From contig CBDBZL010000002.1 in NCBI GenBank assembly GCA_965213545.1, positions 744,001-808,000 of the forward strand: a stretch of 64,000 bases of DNA, in the 5' to 3' direction. The translations under genes and the position numbers were made by a program. Below, one piece after another: positions 17,351 to 24,841 of this stretch (positions within the stretch are counted from its first letter, which is position 1; the number at the start of each line of letters is the position of its first letter). The notes beneath the pieces are model-generated. The model made no database searches. It was not told the DNA's origin and saw nothing but the letters and a program-made list of their open reading frames with translations. Source of the stretch: CBDBZL01 sp965213545 (GTDB lineage: Bacteria > Pseudomonadota > Alphaproteobacteria > Sphingomonadales > Sphingomonadaceae).

Positions 17351-17426
17351 AGGGGTGTAGCTCAGCTGGTAGAGCATCGGTCTCCAAAACCGAGGGCCAC
17401 GGGTTCGAATCCTGTCACCCCTGCCA
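17351..17426 (+). tRNA. tRNA-Trp (anticodon CCA)
   Basis: The 76-base cloverleaf folds with a 7-bp acceptor stem (AGGGGTG with CACCCCT), a D-arm with AGCTGGTAGA, an anticodon stem TCGGT/ACCGA around the loop CTCCAAA (anticodon CCA), a T-arm with TTCGAAT, and an encoded 3' CCA after the G discriminator. In related genomes this tRNA usually lies just before secE-nusG, as it does here after an insertion of two genes. Confidence 0.97.
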
Positions 17427-17651
17427 TTTCCTCAACGAACAAGATGACGCGATCGATGCAAGGTCGGGACGCTTCGCCGTAGCGCAAACCCGCTGTTCGC
17501 CGTCGTTTGGCGCGCAAAAACGGTTTCGATCTGGTGCCATAAAGGCACAGTCCGTTGTTTTACAGCGACTCCAACAGAACAATCTGGGAACCTTGCGGCC
17601 AGGCGTTGTTTGTTAGCGCCAGGACGAAACGTAACGAAGGAATTAACCGAC

Positions 17652-17801
17652 ATGTCGAGCCACAGCTATCGCAGCTCGCGTCCCGACAACTGGACGCTGC
17701 CCCGCGCTCACCGTGATGCAAGCTTGCGTTACATGGCGCATGGTCCCGTCCAGCCGATGGAAGAGCCCAGCTTCCTCCAGCGCCTGTTCGGTCGCCGCTA
17801 A
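17652..17801 (+). CDS. Small basic protein of unknown function (49 residues)
   Basis: ATG at 17652 is preceded by AAGGA at about 17637-17641. An in-frame upstream start at 17610 has no such site. The product is rich in Arg, Ser and His at its N-terminus (MSSHSYRSSRPDNWTLPRAH) and ends in the basic FLQRLFGRR, with no signal peptide or membrane helix. I do not recognise its family. It lies between tRNA-Trp and the AGCS symporter gene, convergent with the symporter. Confidence 0.55.
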   Translation: MSSHSYRSSRPDNWTLPRAHRDASLRYMAHGPVQPMEEPSFLQRLFGRR

Positions 17802-17836
17802 ATCCTATCAACCCCGATGCCCCGGGTGACGCCGGT

Positions 17837-19357
17837 TCAATACTGAACCGGCTCCTCGGGCTCGCCGGCGCGGCCGCGGCTAGCGCCGCGTTCGCCCCGC
17901 GCCATTCGAAATACCACGCCCGACAGCAATACAAGTGCCAGCAGGTTGGGCAGCGCCATTGCCGCGTTTGAAATGTCACCCAGCCGCCAGACCAGATCGA
18001 GCGGTTGCGAGGCACCGATATAGATGACCACGCACCACAGCACGCGCCAGCCGACATGCAGGATGCGCTCGCCTCGCTCGGTGGCACCTGGGATACGGTC
18101 GTAGATGAAGGTGATCGCCCGCTCGCCATAATACGACCAGGTCAAAAGCGTGGTGAACACGAACAGGATCAGCGCCACGCTGGCGACGAAGGTGCCGATC
18201 GGGATGTTGGCGATGGAGATGGGAAACGCCGCCGCAAACGCGCCCGAGGTCATCGCAAAGCCGGTCAAGTCGGACTGCCAGGCGTGGATCACGGGCTGCC
18301 CCGCTCCGGTGAAATCGCCTTCGACGGTCAGGATCACCAGTGCGGTCATCGTGCAGATTATGATCGTATCGATGAAGGTGCCTAGCATTGCCATCCGGCC
18401 CTGCTGCTCTGGATCATCGGTCTGCGCGACCGCGTGTGCGATCGGCGTCGAGCCCTGGCCGGCCTCGTTCGAGAACAACCCGCGCGCGGCCCCGAACTGG
18501 ATGGCGATGATCATCGTCGCCCCCAGAAAGCCTCCGCTGGCCGCCTGATAGCTGAACGCCCCGCCGAAGATGCGGCTGAAGGTTTCGGGCATATCCTGGA
18601 TGTCGAGCAGGATCGCGGTCAGCGCCATCACGATGTAGGCCGCAGCCATGAACGGAATGACTTTCTCGGCGACCGAACCGATCGACTTGATGCCGCCGAT
18701 AATCACGATGAACACCAGCACCGCCACGATCAGCCCGCCGATCGTCTCCTCTATCCCGAACAGCTCGTTCAGCCCGTCGGCGACGGCGTTGGCCTGGATC
18801 GAATTGCCGGTTACCAGCGCGCTGAACAGGGCGCCTATGCAGAACAGGACGGCGAGCCAGGTCCATTTCCGGCCCAGCCCCATCATGATGTAGGTCATCG
18901 GTCCACCGCGCCGTGTGCCCTCGGCGGTGGTTTCGCGGAACCGGATTGCCAGGCTGCCCTCGGCGAAGGCGAGCGCCATCCCGAACACGGCCGTCACCCA
19001 CATCCAGAAGATGGCGCCCGGCCCGCCCAGCGTGATGGCGGTGGCCACGCCTGCAAGGTTGCCGGTGCCGACCTGGCCCGAAAGCGCGGTCGAAAGCGCC
19101 GCGAACGGGCTGATCTCGCCGCTGCCGCTGCCTTTGCGGCTGCTGAACAAGCCGGCAAACGCGCTGCCAAGCTGGCGCAGCGGATAGAACCGCAGGCCGA
19201 TCATGATGTACAGCCCGATGCCGAACAGGATGAGGACCATGGGCGGCAGTGGCAGCACCGCCTCGCCGTTCCACGTTCCGCCCCAGATGAAGTTCGAGAC
19301 ATTGGTGACCGGCTCGATCAGCCGTTCGCCCATTGTCGTGCCGCCTGCTGCCGCCAT
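17837..19357 (-). CDS. Alanine or glycine:cation symporter (AGCS family)
   Basis: The 506-residue protein has about ten or eleven membrane helices and AGCS signatures: LSGQVGTGNLAGVATAITLG, PGAIFWMWVTAVFGMALAF, EGTRRGGPMTYIM and GLFSNEAGQGSTPIAHA. These transporters take up alanine or glycine with sodium across the inner membrane. The gene runs against the tRNA-Trp/secE/nusG direction and interrupts what is usually a compact tRNA-Trp-secE-nusG unit. About 230 bases separate its start from secE, enough for divergent promoters, though none was clear. Confidence 0.93.
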   Translation of the reverse strand: MAAAGGTTMGERLIEPVTNVSNFIWGGTWNGEAVLPLPPMVLILFGIGLYIMIGLRFYPLRQLGSAFAGLFSSRKGSGSGEISPFAALSTALSGQVGTGNLAGVATAITLGGPGAIFWMWVTAVFGMALAFAEGSLAIRFRETTAEGTRRGGPMTYIMMGLGRKWTWLAVLFCIGALFSALVTGNSIQANAVADGLNELFGIEETIGGLIVAVLVFIVIIGGIKSIGSVAEKVIPFMAAAYIVMALTAILLDIQDMPETFSRIFGGAFSYQAASGGFLGATMIIAIQFGAARGLFSNEAGQGSTPIAHAVAQTDDPEQQGRMAMLGTFIDTIIICTMTALVILTVEGDFTGAGQPVIHAWQSDLTGFAMTSGAFAAAFPISIANIPIGTFVASVALILFVFTTLLTWSYYGERAITFIYDRIPGATERGERILHVGWRVLWCVVIYIGASQPLDLVWRLGDISNAAMALPNLLALVLLSGVVFRMARGERGASRGRAGEPEEPVQY

Positions 19358-19588
19358 TCAGCTCCGCCCCCGGAAGTTCTACCCCTTTCGCCCCGCTACT
19401 CACGCGCGGCGCCGGTGACCAGAGGCAATGTGGGCGCCCCGCCACTTGCCAAGCAGCACCCGCTCTCCTAAGTCGCCTGCCGTCTACCGACATCGGAGCA
19501 ATCACGCCCCTTCCGGTCCGATGCGGTGACCGGGACGGCGCACAGGCCGTGGCGGAACGGCATAGGCATGATGAAAGCGGTCGAATAG

Positions 19589-19822
19589 ATGGCGCAGAAC
19601 GACACCACTCCGCCGGCGAAGGCGCAAAGCACGAGAACCTCGCCGGGCGAGTTCATCCGACAGGTTCGCTCGGAGACGGCCAAGGTCGTATGGCCGGGGC
19701 GCGAGGAGACGGTTCGCACGGCTATCTTCGTTGGCATCATGGTGCTCATCCTCTCGCTGTTCTTCCTGGCGGTGGATTCGCTGTTCGGGACGGTGGTGCG
19801 TTGGCTGCTTTCGTGGCTGTGA
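19589..19822 (+). CDS. secE: Preprotein translocase subunit SecE
   Basis: The 77-residue, single-helix SecE stabilises SecY in the translocon. It has the typical short form: a soluble N-terminus, the amphipathic segment GEFIRQVRSETAKVVWPGREET, quoted here as RQVRSETAKVVWPGREE, and one transmembrane helix (FVGIMVLILSLFFLAVD). It lies 53 bases upstream of nusG, the usual pair. Confidence 0.95.
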   Translation: MAQNDTTPPAKAQSTRTSPGEFIRQVRSETAKVVWPGREETVRTAIFVGIMVLILSLFFLAVDSLFGTVVRWLLSWL

Positions 19823-19875
19823 CCCAGGCCGAAACAAGCGCTGGGGCCGAAACAATCGCAGAAAGAAGGACGAGC

Positions 19876-20412
19876 ATGGCGCGTTGGTACATCATCCATG
19901 CCTATTCGGGCTTCGAGAACAAGGTCCGTGACGCCATTGTCGCCGAGGCCGAGCGGCTCGGCCTGTCGGACGGCGTTGAGGAGGTCGAGGTGCCCACCGA
20001 GACCGTCACCGAGATCAAGCGTGGCAAGAAGGTCCAGTCCGAGCGCAAGTTCATGCCGGGCTATGTGCTCGCCAAGCTGAACCTGACCGATGACGTCTAT
20101 CACCTGATCAAGAACACGCCCAAGGTGACGGGCTTCCTGGGCGCGGGCAACAAACCGCAGCCGATCAGCGAGAAGGAGGCGGCGCGCTATTTCGGCGGCG
20201 TGGAAGAGGCCAAGGCCGCGCCCAAGAAGGACATCAGCGTCGACTACGAGATCGGCGACCAGGTCAAGGTGCTGGAAGGACCATTCGCCAGCTTCAACGG
20301 GCTGGTGGAAGAGCTCGACTTCGACAAGGCCAAGGTCAAGGTCTCGGTTTCCATCTTCGGCCGGGCAACGCCGGTGGAGCTGGATTTCGAACAGGTCGAA
20401 CTGGTCAAGTAG
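19876..20412 (+). CDS. nusG: Transcription termination/antitermination protein NusG
   Basis: From ATG 19876 the product has 178 residues. The NGN domain begins MARWYIIHAYSGFENKV, continues through KFMPGYVLAKL, and ends before a linker. The KOW domain follows (GDQVKVLEGPFASFNGLVEE). NusG binds RNA polymerase, suppresses pausing and links transcription to Rho and ribosomes. The ribosome binding site is AAGAAGGA upstream. The longer frame reaching to 19333 overlaps secE and is not used. A strong hairpin follows the stop codon. Confidence 0.96.
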   Translation: MARWYIIHAYSGFENKVRDAIVAEAERLGLSDGVEEVEVPTETVTEIKRGKKVQSERKFMPGYVLAKLNLTDDVYHLIKNTPKVTGFLGAGNKPQPISEKEAARYFGGVEEAKAAPKKDISVDYEIGDQVKVLEGPFASFNGLVEELDFDKAKVKVSVSIFGRATPVELDFEQVELVK

Positions 20413-20420
20413 CCCGCCTT

Positions 20421-20451
20421 CCCGTCCACCATGCGCGGCATGATGGACGGG
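20421..20451. terminator. Hairpin between convergent nusG and phosphoesterase genes
   Basis: A 14-bp stem with one mismatch (20421-20434 with 20438-20451) closes a three-base loop. Neither side carries a T-run, so it may act as a bidirectional Rho-type or processing hairpin rather than a classic intrinsic terminator. Confidence 0.6.
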
Positions 20452-20467
20452 GGCGGCTCGAGCGGCG

Positions 20468-22540
20468 TCAGCTCAGGATCGAGAACTCGTCGAACTTGAT
20501 CACGTTAGAATCGGCGTCGCGGGTATCGAACACGTAGCTCGACACGGTTCCCGGGCCACTTTCGAAAATGCTGAACGCGGTCAGCACGTTGCTGGCGATG
20601 AACGGCAGGTCCTGTGATGCGCCCTGCAGTTCGCGCATCGGGTTCATCAGCGTGGGCTGGATCATCGTGCGCCCATGCGGATCGCCGAAGGTGGGGTAAT
20701 CGGCCGGATCCCATCTGAGCGAGGTGCGCGGGCCGCCCGTCAGCGTTGCATTGTTCCACGACGCATTGCCCGGCTGGTTGGACCGCGGGCCCTGGCTCGG
20801 CGAGACGCCGGGCCGCGGAGTGGGAAAGAACATCGCCCCGAAGGAATTGCCGACATTGGCGGTCTCGAGATAGTTGAGCGAGCCGGTCTTGGTCCGATTC
20901 CACAGATGCGAATGGCCGGTGTGGACCAGGTTGACGTTGTTGGCGATCAGCAGCGGCTCGATATCGTTGCGCCAGGTATCCTGGTCCAACGGATATTCGT
21001 AGCGCATATATTTGACCTGGTTGGCGCTAAGTGCCTCGCGCAGTTTTGGCCAGCGCGCCGGCCATTGGGACGCCACAAACGGGCCGATCAGCGTGCCATC
21101 CACCAGTTCCACCGTCACCCGCTGCTCGGCCTGCACTGGAACCACGTTGTCGCCTAGCCCAGCCATGGTCTGATGCGATAGCACGATCCGATATTTGGCG
21201 GTGCGCGCCGCCTCGCTCCTGAGCATTTCTGCAAGCCAGGCATATTGCCGCGACCCGCGCCCGAACGGACGGAAGGTGAAGTCGCCGAAACCCCAGTCGT
21301 CGCTATTCTGCGTCACCTGCGTGTTGCCCGACGGCACCTGCTCGGTGAATTTGCCGCGCTGATTGGGGTTCCATGTCCGCCAAATGCGGTTGGCATCGAG
21401 CGAGATCAGCAGCACATCGCCATAGCGCTGCGCCCAGTAGGCCTTGCCGTCCGGTCCTTCGGGAAGCGACCACATTTCGCTATAGGTGACGAATTCGTGG
21501 CTGTTGTCGCGGATCCAGCGTTCGCGAAACGCGGCATCGCCGGTCGGGTTTATCTGGCCCTTCAGTTCCTCGTAGCGCGCTTCGGCATACCAGCGCGGCT
21601 GCGGGTCGTTGTCCATGTTGTTGATCGACACGGACTGCGAATTGTTCGCGTTGTTCGTCGCCGGATCGAGCCGCCAGCGCCCCGGATACTCGTGATTGCC
21701 CAGACTGCCGTAAAGCGGGGCGTGCTGAAGAATGGCGCCGCCCTCATAGACCGAACCCGGGTTCCAGCGGCGCATCGTGCCCTGGAGCGACTGGAAGAAG
21801 CTGGGGTTGCCAAGCGACACCCGGTCGAACCACTCGCTGGCCCTGTTCGGTGTGCTGACGAAATCGCCGGGAAACAGCACCGCATCGACCCGGCCGACGG
21901 TCTCTTCCACCTTCTGGAAGTTGGCGATCGCCATCGCATTGTTCTGCTGGTCCGATGAGAGCAGCATCTTTACCGCCTGACCAGGTGCGGGAAGCGGCTG
22001 GAGTGAATATTCGCCCGACCGAACCGGCCCCCCGCCGCGTGTGCTGACCGCGACATAAGGCACGCGTTGCCCCGGTCTCAGCCCGGTGATCACCGCTTCG
22101 TGCCGAAACACGGGGCGCGGCTGCGGCTCCCGCAACCCCGAGGTGATCCGCTGGAAAACCTGCGACCCCGAATCCTCCAGCATGCGCGTCATGCGCGTGG
22201 TCGTTGCCTGAAAGGTGCGGCTGTAGTCCTGGCCTACCAGCACCGTATGCGTGCCCGCATCGTTCTCGCTGAACCAGACCACGCGCACCGAATCAGGTCC
22301 CGGGTTCTGCAGCATGGGTTCTGAAAGAATGTCGCGCGCTTCGGCGAAGCGGGCACGCGGCAGGCTGGCGGTTGGGTCCGGCGTGGGCGGAGCAGCGACA
22401 TTCTGGTTCAACGAATCATCGCCGCAGGCGGTCAGGCTCGCTGCGGCCGCACCACTAACGCCAATCGCCAGGAAACCACGGCGCGTCGGCAGCGCGTCCT
22501 TGGCCTTGTTCGAGATATCGTTGCTGGAATCATTGGCCAT
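20468..22540 (-). CDS. Tat-exported metallophosphoesterase (purple acid phosphatase-like)
   Basis: The 690-residue precursor opens with a twin-arginine signal (TRRGFLAIG) and a hydrophobic segment ending in a lipobox-like SLTAC, so it is folded before export and possibly lipid-anchored. A fibronectin-like N-terminal domain precedes a calcineurin-type phosphoesterase domain: SSDQQN (motif I with Gln where the family usually has His), FPGDFV, GNHE, LSHQTM and HTGHSHLW. The substrate is unknown; a phosphomonoester or diester of the periplasm is likely. Two T-rich neighbours were not seen; it stands apart from the mannose operon by about 150 bases, with nusG convergent. Confidence 0.87.
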   Translation of the reverse strand: MANDSSNDISNKAKDALPTRRGFLAIGVSGAAAASLTACGDDSLNQNVAAPPTPDPTASLPRARFAEARDILSEPMLQNPGPDSVRVVWFSENDAGTHTVLVGQDYSRTFQATTTRMTRMLEDSGSQVFQRITSGLREPQPRPVFRHEAVITGLRPGQRVPYVAVSTRGGGPVRSGEYSLQPLPAPGQAVKMLLSSDQQNNAMAIANFQKVEETVGRVDAVLFPGDFVSTPNRASEWFDRVSLGNPSFFQSLQGTMRRWNPGSVYEGGAILQHAPLYGSLGNHEYPGRWRLDPATNNANNSQSVSINNMDNDPQPRWYAEARYEELKGQINPTGDAAFRERWIRDNSHEFVTYSEMWSLPEGPDGKAYWAQRYGDVLLISLDANRIWRTWNPNQRGKFTEQVPSGNTQVTQNSDDWGFGDFTFRPFGRGSRQYAWLAEMLRSEAARTAKYRIVLSHQTMAGLGDNVVPVQAEQRVTVELVDGTLIGPFVASQWPARWPKLREALSANQVKYMRYEYPLDQDTWRNDIEPLLIANNVNLVHTGHSHLWNRTKTGSLNYLETANVGNSFGAMFFPTPRPGVSPSQGPRSNQPGNASWNNATLTGGPRTSLRWDPADYPTFGDPHGRTMIQPTLMNPMRELQGASQDLPFIASNVLTAFSIFESGPGTVSSYVFDTRDADSNVIKFDEFSILS

Positions 22541-22689
22541 CGCGTGTCCCCTGTGTTGGCGGAGACGTCGTTAGTCAGCGGTTATGAAGGCACCGCGACT
22601 GCTATGTTATCAATTCGTGACCAAGCAAGTCCAACCGATCGCGGTCGGACCGGTTTCTCTGCATCGCCGAGCGAGATGGCGGGCGGCTG

Positions 22690-23505
22690 CTAGATCGTCT
22701 GAGCGATCAGGCAGCGTCCGGCGGGATCGGCTTGCACCGCTTCCAGGGACGATGCCAGCCCGCATTGTCCGGGCGATACCACACAAGCATCGCCGATCCG
22801 GACCGGCTCGTCACGCGCAATGACGATCAGCGGTCCCCGATACCGCGCGGCGATGTCGGCCGATGGCGCGCCATGCATGATATCGAGGCGGAAATGCGGG
22901 CCATCGACCAGCACCGCGTGGCCGCTATCGGGTGCATGGCGATGAAGCGACGCAGGATATGGCGCGCGCGCGGCGACCGCCAGCGCTTTGTCGAGATGAA
23001 GCTCGCGCGGACGGCCGTAATCATAGAGCCGATAGGTGATGTCCGAATTCTGCTGGATTTCGATGATCGAACATCCCTTGCCGATCGCATGCACGGTATT
23101 GGCGGGGATGTAAAAGAAATCGCCTTCGCGCACCTCGTGCCAGGTGAGCAGCTGCTCGATCGATCCGTCCAGAGCGGCCGCGCGCAGTTCATCGCGCGAC
23201 AACGTGCGCTCGAAACCGATCCCCAGCTTTGCGCCGGCTTGCGCCTCGATCACCAGCCAGCATTCTTCCTTACCCTGTCTGCCCAGCCCCATCGCCTTAG
23301 TTTGCGCATCGTTCGGATGACACTGGACCGACAGTTTCTCGCTAGTGAACAGGTACTTCACCAGCAGGTCCGGCATGGTCTGGGGTGGCTCGAACCATAT
23401 CTCGCCGATCCGCTTGCCGCCCGGCCCATCGCTCTTCGATTCGAACGACGGGGGCAGCACATCACGGCCCCATGGCTTTTCGACGATACGGGTCTGCAAC
23501 CTCAT
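22690..23505 (-). CDS. manA: Mannose-6-phosphate isomerase, class I (short form)
   Basis: The 271-residue enzyme interconverts mannose-6-phosphate and fructose-6-phosphate. The cupin zinc site is readable: VQCHPND (Gln and His), KEECW (Glu) and NTVHAIGKG (His). The length fits short bacterial class I isomerases without the helical insert. It is the last gene of a three-gene minus-strand operon, 13 bases after the GH130 gene, so it can return mannose released by that enzyme to glycolysis or supply mannose-6-phosphate for GDP-mannose. Confidence 0.9.
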   Translation of the reverse strand: MRLQTRIVEKPWGRDVLPPSFESKSDGPGGKRIGEIWFEPPQTMPDLLVKYLFTSEKLSVQCHPNDAQTKAMGLGRQGKEECWLVIEAQAGAKLGIGFERTLSRDELRAAALDGSIEQLLTWHEVREGDFFYIPANTVHAIGKGCSIIEIQQNSDITYRLYDYGRPRELHLDKALAVAARAPYPASLHRHAPDSGHAVLVDGPHFRLDIMHGAPSADIAARYRGPLIVIARDEPVRIGDACVVSPGQCGLASSLEAVQADPAGRCLIAQTI

Positions 23506-23518
23506 GCGGCGCGCTCCT

Positions 23519-24841
23519 TCAGGAAAGCAGCGCCAGCAGGTCCTCGATCGTCACGGTCGCGAAACCCACCGCACTGTCCGATATGCCATAGGGAATGAGC
23601 AGCCGTTCGCCCACTTTCAAGGCCCCGCAGGTATAGACCACATTGGGCACGTAGCCGCTGCGGTCCGCATCAATGGCAGTCAGCACTGGCTGGCTGGCCC
23701 TCGCGATCACCTTGCCCGGATCAGCAAGATCGAGCAGCGCGGCACCAAGCGAATATTTGCGCATCGCGCCCACGCCATGGGTGAACACCAACCAGCCCGC
23801 GTCAGTGCGGATGGGCGAGCCGCAATTGCCGATCTGGATGAACTCCCAGGGATAGCGCGGCTCCATCAGGAGCTTGCCCTCATCGTCCCAGCAATCGAGC
23901 CTATCGGAAGTCAGCAAAAACAGGTTCTTGCCGTCCTGGCGCCCGATCATCGCATAGCGGCCGTCGATCTTCTGGGGAAACAGCGCCATGCCCTTGTTTC
24001 TGCCGGCAGTTCCCTCGATCGGTTCGAGATGAAAGGTCCTGAAGTCGCGCGTGCGCAGCAATTCGGAGCGGATCGAGTGGCCCGAATAGGCGGTGTAGGT
24101 GCCGATCCACTCGTAATCCGGCCGGCCGTCCTTCACCCCATGATCGAACTGAACCATGCGCAGATCTTCAAGCCCGTTCGCCTGCTGCTCGGTGATCGGA
24201 AAGACCACCGTGTTGGACAGCGATGATTCCTTGTTGCGATGCACGGTGACGCTGGCATCGGCGTCGACCAGCGTGGCCTCGTCGGGCTCCACGGCGGTGG
24301 CAAAGGCGCTTTGCGGCCACAATTCGAACTCGCCGTCGGGATGGGCGATGCCCTCGCGAAAGGCGATCGAGCTGATATGCCCCTCGCCCACCGCACGCAG
24401 CGACATCACGAAGCGCATCGCACCGCCGCGACACCCGCTCTGATCGGGATGCGGCACGATCGAGGGGTTCATCAAAGCGGCCGCCGCGTAGGTATATTCG
24501 TGACAGAAATAGGCCCCGATCAGCCGCCGCCTCGCCTCGCTTAGCGGGGCGTTCGGCAGATCAAGGCTACTTCTTACCTCGACGAAGCGCTTCTCGAAGA
24601 TCTGCTCGATCTGCCAATGACGTTCGTCGAAATCCCGCAGCACGCGGCTATATTCGGCCGCCACGCGCTCTTCGGGCAAATCCATGATATCCTTGACCAG
24701 CCGCGCCGCCCGCCCCCCGGGAGCATTGCGTGCCTGCCATCCCAGATGGAATGGCCGGAGAACAACGCGGGAGGGATCGGCATGGAGCCGCGTATCAAGG
24801 ATATGCAGCGAACTTTGTGGTTCGAACTTCCGGCTGGCCAA
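23519..24841 (-). CDS. GH130-family glycoside phosphorylase or hydrolase
   Basis: The 440-residue protein matches the five-bladed beta-propeller GH130 family, whose members mostly phosphorolyse beta-mannosides to release mannose-1-phosphate. Readable blocks are GRNKGMALFPQKI, GNCGSPIRTDAGWLVFTHG and GYVPNVVYTCGAL, with a basic VVLRPF near the N-terminus. The substrate and whether it uses phosphate or water cannot be told by eye. The first 47 bases lie inside the 3' end of the GT4 gene, so the two are tightly coupled; manA follows by 13 bases. The trio suggests a mannoside-processing module. Confidence 0.85.
   Translation of the reverse strand: MASRKFEPQSSLHILDTRLHADPSRVVLRPFHLGWQARNAPGGRAARLVKDIMDLPEERVAAEYSRVLRDFDERHWQIEQIFEKRFVEVRSSLDLPNAPLSEARRRLIGAYFCHEYTYAAAALMNPSIVPHPDQSGCRGGAMRFVMSLRAVGEGHISSIAFREGIAHPDGEFELWPQSAFATAVEPDEATLVDADASVTVHRNKESSLSNTVVFPITEQQANGLEDLRMVQFDHGVKDGRPDYEWIGTYTAYSGHSIRSELLRTRDFRTFHLEPIEGTAGRNKGMALFPQKIDGRYAMIGRQDGKNLFLLTSDRLDCWDDEGKLLMEPRYPWEFIQIGNCGSPIRTDAGWLVFTHGVGAMRKYSLGAALLDLADPGKVIARASQPVLTAIDADRSGYVPNVVYTCGALKVGERLLIPYGISDSAVGFATVTIEDLLALLS

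Noticed and set aside
19333..19875. N-terminal extension of NusG
   Set aside because: The frame overlaps secE and is not NusG-like; the conserved start and ribosome binding site are at 19876.
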